Notes under the pieces: generated by a model
Told to the model about the DNA's origin: nothing
Seen by the model: the letters and a program-made list of their open reading frames with translations, nothing else
The model's database searches: none
In this document: positions 33,319-42,711 of the stretch, in pieces
How positions within the stretch are numbered: position 1 is the stretch's first letter
How the letters are laid out: every line of letters starts with the position of its first letter
From: Dehalococcoidia bacterium
GTDB taxonomy: Bacteria; Chloroflexota; Dehalococcoidia; SM23-28-2; HRBIN24
Assembly: GCA_032249735.1 (NCBI GenBank)
Contig: JAVVHA010000009.1
Coordinates: 19,549 to 83,548, forward strand
Reading direction: 5' to 3'
DNA length: 64,000 bases
Translations under genes and position numbers: made by a program

Positions 33319-34551
33319 GTGCTCTCGGTTACCAGGCTTCTGGGCGGTGAGGTGAGGCCGGGTGACGTGCTGCGCTATGGGGAGGCCCGGCCTCCGCACC
33401 TGTTGCACTTCGCCCCCGAGAAGCGCCCTGTAGTGGTATGGAACCTTACCGCCCAGTGTAACCTCCATTGCATGCACTGCTATGCCAATGCCCACAGGCG
33501 CCCCCTGCCGGGGGAGTTGACCACTGTAGAGGGAGAGAGGCTCCTTGATGACCTGGCGGACATGGGGGTGCCGGTGGTCCTCTTCTCTGGCGGCGAGCCC
33601 CTTATGCGACCTGACATCTTCCATCTGGCGGCATATGCGCGACGGCGAGGCCTGCGTACCGTACTGTCCACCAACGGGACCCTCGTCGACGCTGCGATGG
33701 CTCGCCGCATCGCCGACGCCGGATTCAGCTACGTGGGGGTTAGCTTGGACGGCCTGGAGCCGGTGCACGACCGCGTGCGCGGGCAGCGGGGGGCCTTTCG
33801 TCAGGCCCTGCAGGGGCTCTCCCTCTGCCGCCGCCTGGGCCTGCGGGTGGGTATCCGCTTCACCGTCCACCGCAAGAACGTGGACCAGCTGCCCCACATC
33901 TTCGACCTGGCCGAGGCGGAGGGGATAGACCGCCTGTGCGTCTACCACCTGGCCTACGCCGGCCGGGGGGAGAAGATTCGACACTTAGACCTCTCGCCTT
34001 GGGAGACTCGGCAGGTGATAGATTACATCTTCCGAAGGGCGGAAGCGTGGGCCGCCCGCTCCTCCCCAGTGGAGGTGTTGACGGTAGACAACCACGCCGA
34101 TAACGCCTACCTGCTCATGTGGGTGCAGGCCCGGCACCCGGAGCGGGCAGAAGAGGTCCATCGCCTCCTGCTGTGGAACGGGGGCAACCAATCGGGGGTA
34201 GCTGTGGCCTCCATCGACCCCCTGGGCCACGTGTGTGTCGACCAGTTCTCCTGGCACCGGCCCCTAGGCAATGTGCGGGAGCGGCCCTTCAGCAGCATCT
34301 GGAACGACGATAGGCATCCCCTGCTGAAGGTGTTGAGGCAGCGCCCGCGGCCCATCGAGGGCAGGTGCCGTCATTGCCGGTTCTTGCCCATCTGCAACGG
34401 CAACCTGCGCGCTCGCGCCGAGAGCTATTTTGGCCACTTCCTGGCCCCCGACCCAGCCTGCTATCTCACGGACTGGGAGATCGGGCTTTCGGGGCAGGAG
34501 GCTTGGGAAGAGGCGCGGCGCTGGCCCGTGCCTGTGCAGGAGGTGGCATGA
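33319..34551 (+). CDS. Radical SAM/SPASM protein (heme-biosynthesis NirJ/AhbC-like)
   Basis: 410 residues from GTG 33319. LTAQCNLHCMHCYA is the CxxxCxxC cluster that binds the SAM-cleaving 4Fe-4S. SGGEPLMRPDIF is the GGE SAM-contact motif, and STNGTLVD and SLDGLEPVHDRVRG follow. The C-terminal CRHCRFLPICNGNLR region carries the extra Cys of a SPASM domain. The long N-terminal lead and overall layout resemble NirJ/Ahb proteins that modify siroheme side chains, but that substrate is inferred. The stop overlaps the next start (ATGA). Confidence 0.8.
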   Translation: MLSVTRLLGGEVRPGDVLRYGEARPPHLLHFAPEKRPVVVWNLTAQCNLHCMHCYANAHRRPLPGELTTVEGERLLDDLADMGVPVVLFSGGEPLMRPDIFHLAAYARRRGLRTVLSTNGTLVDAAMARRIADAGFSYVGVSLDGLEPVHDRVRGQRGAFRQALQGLSLCRRLGLRVGIRFTVHRKNVDQLPHIFDLAEAEGIDRLCVYHLAYAGRGEKIRHLDLSPWETRQVIDYIFRRAEAWAARSSPVEVLTVDNHADNAYLLMWVQARHPERAEEVHRLLLWNGGNQSGVAVASIDPLGHVCVDQFSWHRPLGNVRERPFSSIWNDDRHPLLKVLRQRPRPIEGRCRHCRFLPICNGNLRARAESYFGHFLAPDPACYLTDWEIGLSGQEAWEEARRWPVPVQEVA

Positions 34552-35669
34552 TGGCCCTCTCACCTCAGGCCCGCCAGGAGAGGGACGCCCATGATGCCAT
34601 GTTGGCCCAGGCAGACCTTCACCAAAGCCCCTTTACCATCGCCTGGGAGGTGACGCGGGCCTGCCCCTATAGATGCCGTCACTGTCGGGCCGAGGCCCAA
34701 CCTCGGCGGCACCCATTGGAGCTGACCACTCAGGAGGCCTTCCACTTGGTGGACCAAATAAAGGGGTTTGGCGACCCCATACTGGTGGTCACCGGTGGCG
34801 ACCCCATGATGCGCCCAGACCTGTTCGATATCTTGGCCTATGCCTCCTGTCGTGGGCTGCGGGTAGCCCTTACCCCCACCACCGGCAGGGTAACGGCCCG
34901 GGCACTGGCCCGCGCTCGTCAAGCGGGGGTGCGCCGCATCGCCATCAGCATCGATGGCCCAACGCCAGAGGTGCACGACGCCTTCCGTGGGATGCGCGGC
35001 TCATTTCGTACCGCCATGCACATCGCTTTGGAGGCCCGCCAGCAGGGCCTACCCCTGCAGGTGAACACCACCCTCACCCGCCTCAACTTCCACCTATTGG
35101 AGGCTATGGGCGAGATGGTGGCAAAGTTGGAGGCTGTGCAGTGGAGCATCTTCTTCCTGGTGCCCACGGGGCGTGCCCTGCTGGAGGACATGCTCTCGCC
35201 CTACCAACATGAGGAAGCCTTCCATCGCATCTACGAGCTGGCGCAGGCCGCCCCCTATGACGTGAAGGTGACCGCTGCCCCCGCCTATCGCCGGGTGGTG
35301 ATCCAGCGCGGAGGGGGGAAGGGGCTAGCCACGGTGGCTGGAGCAGGGTACCGCTTTCAGGACGGCCTCCACCGCCCCAGCGTAGGGGTCAACGATGGTA
35401 AGGGGTTCCTTTTCATCTCCCACGTGGGAGAGGTGTATCCCTCTGGGTTCTTGCCCCTGGCGGTGGGCAACGTGCGGCGGGAATCGATCGTGGAGCTGTA
35501 CCGTAACGCCCCTCTCATGCGCCATCTCCGCGACCCCACTATGCTCAAGGGGCGGTGTGGGCGGTGCCCTTATCGAGAAGTATGCGGGGGCTCCCGCGCC
35601 CGCGCCTACGCCCTCACTGGCGACCCCTTTGCTGAGGACCCCACTTGCATCTACGATCCCCCCTCGTGA
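34548..35669 (+). CDS. Radical SAM/SPASM protein (second of a pair, AhbD/TIGR04053-like)
   Basis: 373 residues starting at tandem ATGs; the first overlaps the upstream stop. VTRACPYRCRHCRAEAQP is the CxxxCxxC site, VTGGDPMMRPDLF a GGD variant of the SAM motif, and ISIDGPTPEVHDAFRGMRG the barrel strand. CGRCPYREVCGGSRARAYA with the final DPTC forms a SPASM-type cluster region. The family is close to heme-forming AhbD and to the TIGR04053 group. With its partner it may make or modify a tetrapyrrole for the nearby oxidase. The 3' end overlaps the convergent gene by 19 bases. Confidence 0.8.
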   Translation: MMALSPQARQERDAHDAMLAQADLHQSPFTIAWEVTRACPYRCRHCRAEAQPRRHPLELTTQEAFHLVDQIKGFGDPILVVTGGDPMMRPDLFDILAYASCRGLRVALTPTTGRVTARALARARQAGVRRIAISIDGPTPEVHDAFRGMRGSFRTAMHIALEARQQGLPLQVNTTLTRLNFHLLEAMGEMVAKLEAVQWSIFFLVPTGRALLEDMLSPYQHEEAFHRIYELAQAAPYDVKVTAAPAYRRVVIQRGGGKGLATVAGAGYRFQDGLHRPSVGVNDGKGFLFISHVGEVYPSGFLPLAVGNVRRESIVELYRNAPLMRHLRDPTMLKGRCGRCPYREVCGGSRARAYALTGDPFAEDPTCIYDPPS

Positions 35670-36967
35670 TCGCGCTGCAACATGGCCTGGGCCAGGGCGA
35701 TGGCGAAGGTGGCCACCGCCGTCCAGGCCAGGGCCCCTCCCCAGCCAGCGAGGTGATCGGCCACACCCCACTCCCCCCTCATCCAGGACCCCAAGGCTCT
35801 CAGCGTGGTGGCCGAGGGCAAGGCTACCAAGGCGACCCTTACTGCCCAACGGTAGCCAAGGCCTCTCTGACGCGCCAGGGCGAAGGGGGGCAGCACCAGG
35901 TAGGCCATCCCTAGGATCATGGTGGTGATGGTGCCCGTCCCTAGCACGTGGCGGATGGCGTCCAGCCGTGGCAGCTCTAAGGGAGCGATGTGGGCCAGGG
36001 AAAGGGCTCCCATGGTCGTCAGCATCACTCCCCCCAGGGCGAGCCAGCCCATAGCCATCTGCACCAGCCTGCCTGGCTCACGCGATAGGGCCCGCAGGCG
36101 CAGAGGCGGGCGCCAGAAGGCGCTCAAGAGCGCGGGGGAGGCGAGGCCCAGGCCCATGAGCATGTGTGCTGTCGCTTCCAGCTCCAAAGTAGTGGCGTCG
36201 GGGTGGGCGTCCCTCCAGAGGGCGACAGTCAGGTAGAGGAAAAGGCCGGCCTGAAGGGGAGCCCATATCGCCCACAACGTGGGGCCTTGCAAGAGTTGCC
36301 TCCCGAAGAAGATGAACACAGTGCGCAACGAGACTCCTATCACGGCGCATAGGACGAAGCCCACCATCTCCATGGTGACTAGGGCCTGGTTCCGGCCGAA
36401 GGGGTACATGGCGGGCCCCATCCCTGGCACGGCGAAGGCCCAGGCCAGGGCCAAGGCCTTGGCCATCAGCAGCCACCAGGCCATAGATGCCAGGTGGGGG
36501 GTGAAGGGGGCTCCAGGGCGGTGCCAGAGGCGTCGCCCCACCTGATAGGCGAATATGGCTGCCCCCGTGGCCTCTAGCCCTCCCGACGCCAGTAGCAGGC
36601 CCTTCCCCACCTCCCCTGTGGCTAGGGGTTGGCCCATCACCCGCACCATCACTCCGGTGCCCAGGGCCAAAAAGGAGGCGAAGAAAGGGAGAGGAGCAAC
36701 AGGGGAGGACGCCGTGAACCTAGGCACCAGCCTATACGCCATGCCCATGATGAATAGACCTGCCCAGCCCATGAGCTGGGCGTGTCCATGGGCCTGGACG
36801 AGGGCCCCCAGCCTTCCCCCGGCTCCCCATCCCACTGCGCGAGCGAAGGCTACGGTTGTCCCAAGGGCGAAGCCTGCGGCCAAGGAGATGGCGATGGCCG
36901 TGCAGATGGGCAGCAGATAGCTTCCTACCGTCTCCTCCCGCGCACGCTGCAAATATGCCCTGGCCAA
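35651..36967 (-). CDS. NnrS-like polytopic membrane protein
   Basis: 438 residues with about 12 hydrophobic helices. HGHAQLMGWAGLFIMGMAYRLVPRF is close to the His-rich helix of NnrS, a heme- and copper-containing protein linked to nitric oxide tolerance; a second His-bearing helix has TAHMLMGLGLASPAL. The start was set at TTG 36967 because GGCAAGGAGGCGCT precedes it; the longer frame upstream runs into the protease-like gene and is Pro/Arg-rich. It lies 26 bases after that gene and is the last of the operon. Confidence 0.7.
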   Translation of the reverse strand: MARAYLQRAREETVGSYLLPICTAIAISLAAGFALGTTVAFARAVGWGAGGRLGALVQAHGHAQLMGWAGLFIMGMAYRLVPRFTASSPVAPLPFFASFLALGTGVMVRVMGQPLATGEVGKGLLLASGGLEATGAAIFAYQVGRRLWHRPGAPFTPHLASMAWWLLMAKALALAWAFAVPGMGPAMYPFGRNQALVTMEMVGFVLCAVIGVSLRTVFIFFGRQLLQGPTLWAIWAPLQAGLFLYLTVALWRDAHPDATTLELEATAHMLMGLGLASPALLSAFWRPPLRLRALSREPGRLVQMAMGWLALGGVMLTTMGALSLAHIAPLELPRLDAIRHVLGTGTITTMILGMAYLVLPPFALARQRGLGYRWAVRVALVALPSATTLRALGSWMRGEWGVADHLAGWGGALAWTAVATFAIALAQAMLQRDHEGGS

Positions 36968-36993
36968 AAGCGCCTCCTTGCCGTCATTATGGC

Positions 36994-38124
36994 CTAGTGA
37001 CCAGGGGGGACACCACCAGCGCGCAGGCGCTGTCCGTCCCACCAGTAGGGGATGCGCACCGGCGGGAGGGAGGGCGCATCGTCCCGGTCGCCGGGGGCGT
37101 AGTTGGCATAAGTGACGACGATCTGTCGCCTCTGGCGCTCGGCCTCCACGGCCACTATGGCGCGGGAGGGGCGTAAGGTGTCGGTGCCCAGGTAGGAGTC
37201 GTTCAGGAAGAAGTGGACCTTCTGGCAGTAAAAGTGGGATGGACAATAGGAGTGCACCGCCAGGAAAAGGCCCCCCTCGGTCTCCACGTGCGCTTCCAGG
37301 TTAGTGGGAATGAAGCCCTCCAGGCGGATGCGGGCGCGCGCCAGGGCCAATAGGGTTGCCACCGCTGCCCGCTGCGGTGGCTCGACGGGAGAGATGGCCG
37401 CCAGGGCTGGGCGTGCCGATGAGGCGGCCACAGCTAAGGCCAGGCCAGGCACGTCACGCACCCGGGCCACGGCGATGCCCACCAGACGACCACACAGGTC
37501 CACCACGGGGGCACCAGCAAACCCCGAGGCCAGCTCCTGGGCCAACTGGACATAACGCACGCCTCCCATCTCCAGGTATCGGAAGATGGAGGCGTCATGA
37601 GCAGTGAGGGTGTCTTGCGGGCCCCGCCCATATCCCAGAACTATCACCCCTTCCCCCTCCTGGGGGTCTGCTGGGGCCCATGTCAAGGAAGGAAAGGGGC
37701 CCACGGGTTCCACCATCAATAGGGCCAGCCCCACCTCGGTTGCCTGGCCAGCCACTCTGGCCGCTACCGTATCTCCCGAGGGTAGGACAAGGGCTACCAC
37801 CTCGTCATCCCGCACCAGGTCGGCGGCCGTCACGGCCCTGCCACGAGGGTCGATGATGGCTGCAGTACCCGTGGCCGTGGACGTCACCACGGCGACAGTA
37901 GCTGGACGCGCATGGGCAAGGGCCTCCGGACGGTCCTGGCAGGCGTCCCTGACCAAGGGTGATGGGGACGGCATTATGGTGGGGGTCACTGGCTCTATTA
38001 GGATAGGGGCTTTCTGCTCGCAGGCTGCTAGCACCAGGGTGGCGGCCGCCATCATCTTCCAAAAGAAATGCGGGCCCAGGTGCGCCTGCCAAGAAGGGGG
38101 ATGCCACGGCAACATGGATGGCAT
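36994..38124 (-). CDS. Trypsin-like serine protease homologue without catalytic residues, putative lipoprotein
   Basis: 376 residues from ATG 38124; GTG 38139 and ATG 38055 are alternatives. A hydrophobic segment ending LVLAAC looks like a lipobox. The core is an S1C/DegP-like beta barrel, but each catalytic site is changed: VTAADLV where TAAH is expected, VGLALLMVE where DLALL is usual, and SGFAGAPVVDLCG in place of GNSGGP. It is therefore probably a binding protein. The C-terminal third (CPSHFYC, NDSYLGTDTL) is an extra beta domain. It lies between a CoA-transferase gene and the NnrS-like gene. Confidence 0.62.
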   Translation of the reverse strand: MPSMLPWHPPSWQAHLGPHFFWKMMAAATLVLAACEQKAPILIEPVTPTIMPSPSPLVRDACQDRPEALAHARPATVAVVTSTATGTAAIIDPRGRAVTAADLVRDDEVVALVLPSGDTVAARVAGQATEVGLALLMVEPVGPFPSLTWAPADPQEGEGVIVLGYGRGPQDTLTAHDASIFRYLEMGGVRYVQLAQELASGFAGAPVVDLCGRLVGIAVARVRDVPGLALAVAASSARPALAAISPVEPPQRAAVATLLALARARIRLEGFIPTNLEAHVETEGGLFLAVHSYCPSHFYCQKVHFFLNDSYLGTDTLRPSRAIVAVEAERQRRQIVVTYANYAPGDRDDAPSLPPVRIPYWWDGQRLRAGGVPPGH

Positions 38125-38162
38125 AAGGAATGCTAGCACTCCTTATAGGGGCGTGGGAAGCC

Positions 38163-40541
38163 CTAGGCCCCCATGGGCCTGTACGCTAAAACCCCATCCC
38201 GCTCCAGGGCCTCTAATTCCTCCTCCCCCAGCCCGAGGAGACGAGAGAGGACAAGCCGATTGTGCTGGCCCAACGTGGGCGCTGGGGTCTGGGGGGTGGG
38301 GGTCCCGTCCAACCGCCAAGGGGAGCCGGGATATAGGCGACGGCCCGCTTGAGGGTGGGGCACGGCCCGCCAAAAGCGGCGGGCCCGCAGGTGGGGGTCT
38401 GAGAAAAGGCCGGGGGCATCGTAGAGGGGGGCAGCTGGCACCCCCACCCGGATGAGGTTCCCCCACACATCCTCCTGCTCCTGCTGCGAGGTCCACTGGG
38501 CTAGCACATGATCCAGCTCATCCTGGCGTGCCAGGCGTTCCTCCGTCGTCAGGGAGGCCATATGGAGCAGGGGTTCCCCTGCCAGCTTACAGAGGGCCTG
38601 CCACTCCTCGTCGGTGCGCACGGCGATGGCTACCCAGCGGTCCTCCCCTTGGCAGGGGTAGATGCCATGGGGGGCCCATATGGGGTGGCGGTTGCCCATG
38701 GGCCCCTGCACACGTCCATTCCACACGTAGTCCAAAATATAAGGGGCCATGAAATAGGTGGTGGACTCCCGCTGCGAGAGGTCGATATGGATGCCGCGGC
38801 CTGTGCGCCGACGATAATGGAGGGCAGCTAATACGGCAACAAACCCATGGAAGGCGGCCAGGGGGTCGGACACGTTGATGCCTGCGTTTTGCGGTGTGCC
38901 GTCCTCGTATCCGGTGAGGCTTATGAGCCCGCTAGTAAGGTCGTTGGTGGCGCCATAGCCCACGTAATGTCGCTCGGGGCCGGTGAGGCCTTGGGTGGGC
39001 ATGGAGAGATAGATGATGTCGGTGCGCCTCCTCCTCACTGCTGAGTAGTCCAGGCCGAAGGGGGCCAGGGCCCCTGGCGACAAGTTCTCGATGATGATAT
39101 CGCAGCGGGCGGCTAGTTCTTGGGCCAACTCGCGTCCCCGCGGGTGGTCCAGGTTCAGGCAGACCCCCCATTTACCCCGGTTGCGGTCGTTGAAATAGGC
39201 GTGCCGGTTCCAGGGCTCCTCCCCTGGCTGGCCGTTAGGGTACACCCCTTCGGCCGGGTGGGAGGGGCGGGCGGGGCCCCGCATGAGGTCTGGGCGACGG
39301 GCCGTCTCCAGCTTTATCACCTCTGCCCCCGCCTCCGAGAGAAGACGGCCGCACAGTGGCCCAGCCCACACCACTGCCATCTCTAGCACCCTTATCCCCT
39401 TCAGGGGCGGGGAAGGGTGTGGGGGAAGACCAAGGGGGAGGGGCAGTAGCGTGCGGGCCTGCTTACTGTGACGCCCAAGGGAGGGGGCTAAACAGGGACG
39501 CCACTCCACACCTTTGGCACGGAAGGGGGCGTAGGGGAGGGTGAGCTCCCCGGCCTGGGGATGACGCACCTTCCGGAAGAAGCGACGGGCCCGCAGCTGA
39601 CGGGATTGCAGTAGGTCGTCCACCCGGTGCAGATAGCCAAAAGGCAGGCCGCGGCGCTGGGCCTCCTCCACCACCTCCTCTCGTCCCTTGTCGGCCAGCC
39701 AGCTCAGGATGGCGGCGTGCATCTCATCGGCGTAGCGAGTGCGGGCAGACATACTCTGGAATTTAGGGTCGTCCAGGGGTGGGCCTACCCATCTTAGGAA
39801 CTCCTGGTAGGCCTGGGCCAGACCGGTGATAACTCCCACGTAGCCGTCGCGGCAGGGGTAGATGCCCCATCCGGCCACTCCCCCCAGATTGCCTCGCCGC
39901 TGCCAGACCACTCTACGGTAGGACCAGATCATGGGGGCGTGCTCCATGGTGGTAAGGGCCGCTTCCCATATGGAGAGGTCCACGAGGGCGCCACAACCCT
40001 CCTGGTAACGGCGCCAAAGGGCGGCCAAGGCAGCCCCCGCCGCCAGCTGTCCTGCTGCCAGCTCCGGGATGGGGAGACCCACCCGCAGAGGCGGGCGATA
40101 GGGCTCCCCTGAGATATACGAAAGCCCCATAAGGGCTTGGAGGGTCAGATCGGTGGCCGGCAGCTCCTTATATGGGCCTGTAACGCCAAAGGGGGTCACC
40201 ACCACCACAACGTGGCCGCGGCGCGCCCAGCGACGGACCCCTAACCTACGTGCCCACTCCCTGTCCGCCAGGATGATATGACAAGCGGCGGCTAGCCGGC
40301 GGGCAACCCCTGGCCCCTCCATCACGCTTTTCTTGCCGCCGTTGTAGAAGAGGTGGTAGGCGCTCTTTTCCTTGTGGGGTACATCGCCGGGGAAGGGGCC
40401 CACAAGGCGCAGGGGGTCGCCCTCCGCCGGCTCCAGCTTCCACACCTCTGCCCCCAGACGGGCCAGAAGGTGGCCAGCATAGGCCAGGGCTAGCCCCTGC
40501 CCGGCCTCCAGGACGCGCACGTCCGACAGCCAGGTGGCCAT
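38163..40541 (-). CDS. Tandem class III CoA-transferase (two CaiB/BaiF domains in one chain)
   Basis: 792 residues, twice the family length. Domain 1 (about 1-365) begins VRVLEAGQGLALAYAGHLLA and has GVTGPYKELPATDLTLQALMG. Domain 2 (about 385-792) begins IRVLEMAVVWAGPLCGRLLS and has GPERHYVGYGATNDLTSGL. In domain 2 the Asp that forms the acyl anhydride appears to be kept (GINVSDPLAAFHG), while in domain 1 the matching place reads GLPIPELAAG, so the first half may be structural. Such fusions act on acyl- or bile-acid-type CoA esters; the substrate is unknown. It follows the transferase gene at 40546 by four bases. Confidence 0.85.
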   Translation of the reverse strand: MATWLSDVRVLEAGQGLALAYAGHLLARLGAEVWKLEPAEGDPLRLVGPFPGDVPHKEKSAYHLFYNGGKKSVMEGPGVARRLAAACHIILADREWARRLGVRRWARRGHVVVVVTPFGVTGPYKELPATDLTLQALMGLSYISGEPYRPPLRVGLPIPELAAGQLAAGAALAALWRRYQEGCGALVDLSIWEAALTTMEHAPMIWSYRRVVWQRRGNLGGVAGWGIYPCRDGYVGVITGLAQAYQEFLRWVGPPLDDPKFQSMSARTRYADEMHAAILSWLADKGREEVVEEAQRRGLPFGYLHRVDDLLQSRQLRARRFFRKVRHPQAGELTLPYAPFRAKGVEWRPCLAPSLGRHSKQARTLLPLPLGLPPHPSPPLKGIRVLEMAVVWAGPLCGRLLSEAGAEVIKLETARRPDLMRGPARPSHPAEGVYPNGQPGEEPWNRHAYFNDRNRGKWGVCLNLDHPRGRELAQELAARCDIIIENLSPGALAPFGLDYSAVRRRRTDIIYLSMPTQGLTGPERHYVGYGATNDLTSGLISLTGYEDGTPQNAGINVSDPLAAFHGFVAVLAALHYRRRTGRGIHIDLSQRESTTYFMAPYILDYVWNGRVQGPMGNRHPIWAPHGIYPCQGEDRWVAIAVRTDEEWQALCKLAGEPLLHMASLTTEERLARQDELDHVLAQWTSQQEQEDVWGNLIRVGVPAAPLYDAPGLFSDPHLRARRFWRAVPHPQAGRRLYPGSPWRLDGTPTPQTPAPTLGQHNRLVLSRLLGLGEEELEALERDGVLAYRPMGA

Positions 40542-40545
40542 GGAC

Positions 40546-41868
40546 CTAGACGGTGATGCCGTAGATACGCTGGGCCTCCCTCTTCAGCTCGCCCCGGAAG
40601 TCCGGGTGGGCTACGGCGATGAGCTCGCCTATGCGCTCCCGCAAGGTCTTGCCCCTCAGGGTGGCGATGCCTTGCTCGGTGACCACGTAGTCCACCAGCG
40701 TGCGGGGCACGGTCACGGCCGTCCCCTCTGGGAGCACGGGGACGATGCGACTCCGCCTTTGGCCATCGATCATGTGGCTGGAAGGGAGGACGCTGATTGA
40801 GCGGCCGCCAGGAGAGTAGCGGCCAGCGATCATGAAGGCCAGCTGGCCGGCTGTCCCCGTCCAGATCTGAGGCCCAATGCCCTCGGAGGCCACTTGCCCT
40901 GTGAGGTCCACCATAAGAGCATTGTTGACGGCCACGAAGTTCTCGAACCGGGTGAGCATACGTATGTCATCGGTGTAGCCGAAGTCGTATAGCTCGAAGA
41001 CGGGGTTTTCATGGATCATGGCCATCTCCTCAGGTGGCAGGGCTACCAGGGCGCTTCCCACCACCTTCCCCTGATGGAGGGTCTTATAGCGGCCCGTCAC
41101 CACCCCCTCCTGCACCAGTTGGGCCACACCACCGGTGATGATCTCCGTCTGGATGCCCAGGTCGTGCTTTCCGTGGAGGTAGAGGGCTAGGGCAGAGGAC
41201 ACCGTGCCTATGCCGATTTGGACGGTGTCCCTGTCCCGGATGAGCTCCTGGGCCACCAGGGTACAGATGACCTCTGTGGCCGCCACCTCTTCCTCCGTGC
41301 GAGGGGGCAGGGGCAGGGTGCCCGTCTGTTGGCGGGCCTCGCAGAAGAGGTCGATCTCCGAGATGTGGATATAGTTCTCACCGCCTGTGCGGATGAACTC
41401 CTCGTGCACTTCGGCGATGACCTTCTTAGCTTTCTTGCTCCAGCTCTTGGAGAGCCATACGCCGGGGCCAAAGCTGCAGTAGCCATGGCGGTCGGGCGGC
41501 GAGACGGGCACCAGGAACCAATCGGGCTCTTCAGTGAACCCCGGGGGCACCTCGTAGGAACGCCAGGCGCCAAACATGAGGTATTCCACCAGCCCCTTCC
41601 TGACCTGTTGGCGGTTGGCAGGGGTGGCGTAAAGGTCGTGCACTTCGAAGGCCTCCCGGTCCCCCTCCTCCTGGATCCAGGGGAAGAGGCCCGCGGGGTG
41701 GTCTATGCGCACGTTGTGTAGCTCCCCTCGCCTTTGGTAGAGGGCCTGACAAAGGGTGAAGGGGGTACAGGTGAAGGGGGAGGCTACCACCGTATCACCG
41801 CTCTTGATGTCCTTGACGGCCTCTTCAGGGCTCACCAGCTTATGGCCTACCATGCTTCGCCAGTCCAC
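40546..41868 (-). CDS. Acetyl-CoA hydrolase / 4-hydroxybutyrate CoA-transferase family protein
   Basis: 440 residues from GTG 41868, preceded by AAGGAGGGTCAGCC. Family motifs are VSPEEAVKDIKSGDTVV at the start, VQIGIGTVSSALALYL (substrate loop), TEIITGGVAQLVQEG (the Glu region of the acyl-glutamyl intermediate) and VDYVVTEQGIATLRGKTLRER at the end. It moves CoA between short acyl groups, or hydrolyses acetyl-CoA. It is first of a four-gene minus-strand operon with the fused CoA-transferase, protease-like and NnrS-like genes. Confidence 0.88.
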   Translation of the reverse strand: MDWRSMVGHKLVSPEEAVKDIKSGDTVVASPFTCTPFTLCQALYQRRGELHNVRIDHPAGLFPWIQEEGDREAFEVHDLYATPANRQQVRKGLVEYLMFGAWRSYEVPPGFTEEPDWFLVPVSPPDRHGYCSFGPGVWLSKSWSKKAKKVIAEVHEEFIRTGGENYIHISEIDLFCEARQQTGTLPLPPRTEEEVAATEVICTLVAQELIRDRDTVQIGIGTVSSALALYLHGKHDLGIQTEIITGGVAQLVQEGVVTGRYKTLHQGKVVGSALVALPPEEMAMIHENPVFELYDFGYTDDIRMLTRFENFVAVNNALMVDLTGQVASEGIGPQIWTGTAGQLAFMIAGRYSPGGRSISVLPSSHMIDGQRRSRIVPVLPEGTAVTVPRTLVDYVVTEQGIATLRGKTLRERIGELIAVAHPDFRGELKREAQRIYGITV

Positions 41869-41951
41869 GGCTGACCCTCCTTGCCTTGCTAAAGGGATCG
41901 ATGAGCGATGACTATGGTAGCCCAATTTTATCGGCTTGGCGTGGCCTCATG

Positions 41952-42524
41952 TCAAGGAGCCCGGGGGCGGTAAGTGATTTCGATGGTGGCCTGGCGCCCC
42001 ACTTGACGGCGGAAGGCGCTCCCCTCTGCCTCTGTCTGGAACCAGACCACCACATACCACCCGCTGAGGTAAGGGTGTATGTCCTCGCACACCAGCTCCT
42101 GGGGCCAGCCGTGGATGCGGAACCGGGTGCCGAAGGGCATGAGGAGGGGGTTGCATGCCGCCGCCCCCGCATGCACCTTCTTGCCGCTGGCCATGAGGCC
42201 ACACGCCCCGTCGCCCTCGCAGGTGGTGTATAAGATGAGCACGTTGGTCACTACCTCTGAAGGTGAAGGGGTGGGGGAGGGAGCGACGAAGGTAGGCTGG
42301 GGCGATGGGGTGACAGGGATTGGCGTGGGAGATGGGGCGACTACCTGCTGCCCGACCGGAGATGGGGTGGCAGCAGGGGCATGAGTGGGGACAGGCTCAA
42401 GGACGCCGGACGAGGGCCCACCCGGCCGATAAAAGAGGCCCCACCACGTCAGAGCCCCTGCCAAGGCCAGCATCGCTGTTATCGCCAGGCGCCCCGCCGG
42501 AGTCAGATTCCACCACCAACGCAC
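41952..42524 (-). CDS. 3D-domain (double-psi beta-barrel) exported protein
   Basis: 190 residues from GTG 42524. A hydrophobic N-terminus (AITAMLALAGALTWWGL) precedes a Pro/Thr/Ser-rich linker (about 35-90). It is followed by a domain with ASGKKVHAGAAACNPLLMPFG and VCEDIHPYLSGWYVVVWF, the layout of 3D domains found in YuiC/MltA-related lytic transglycosylase-like proteins. Two Cys pairs (TTCEGDGACG) may form disulfides. Of the three expected Asp residues only one is clearly kept. A role at the cell wall is likely but untested. Confidence 0.68.
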   Translation of the reverse strand: MRWWWNLTPAGRLAITAMLALAGALTWWGLFYRPGGPSSGVLEPVPTHAPAATPSPVGQQVVAPSPTPIPVTPSPQPTFVAPSPTPSPSEVVTNVLILYTTCEGDGACGLMASGKKVHAGAAACNPLLMPFGTRFRIHGWPQELVCEDIHPYLSGWYVVVWFQTEAEGSAFRRQVGRQATIEITYRPRAP

Positions 42525-42711
42525 CGTCTACCGATGGAATGCCATCCCCCCGCTCCGTTTCTACAGCACCGCCTGCTGAGGGCACAATCCCTCTCGGCTC
42601 TCGTGATGGCCACAGAGGACGCCAAAAAGGCCACTGCCGGGCCACAATCTCGACCGAAAGCCAGGTTCTTGCCAGGACAATCGAACGCAGGGCTTCACTA
42701 GGCTAGGAGAG

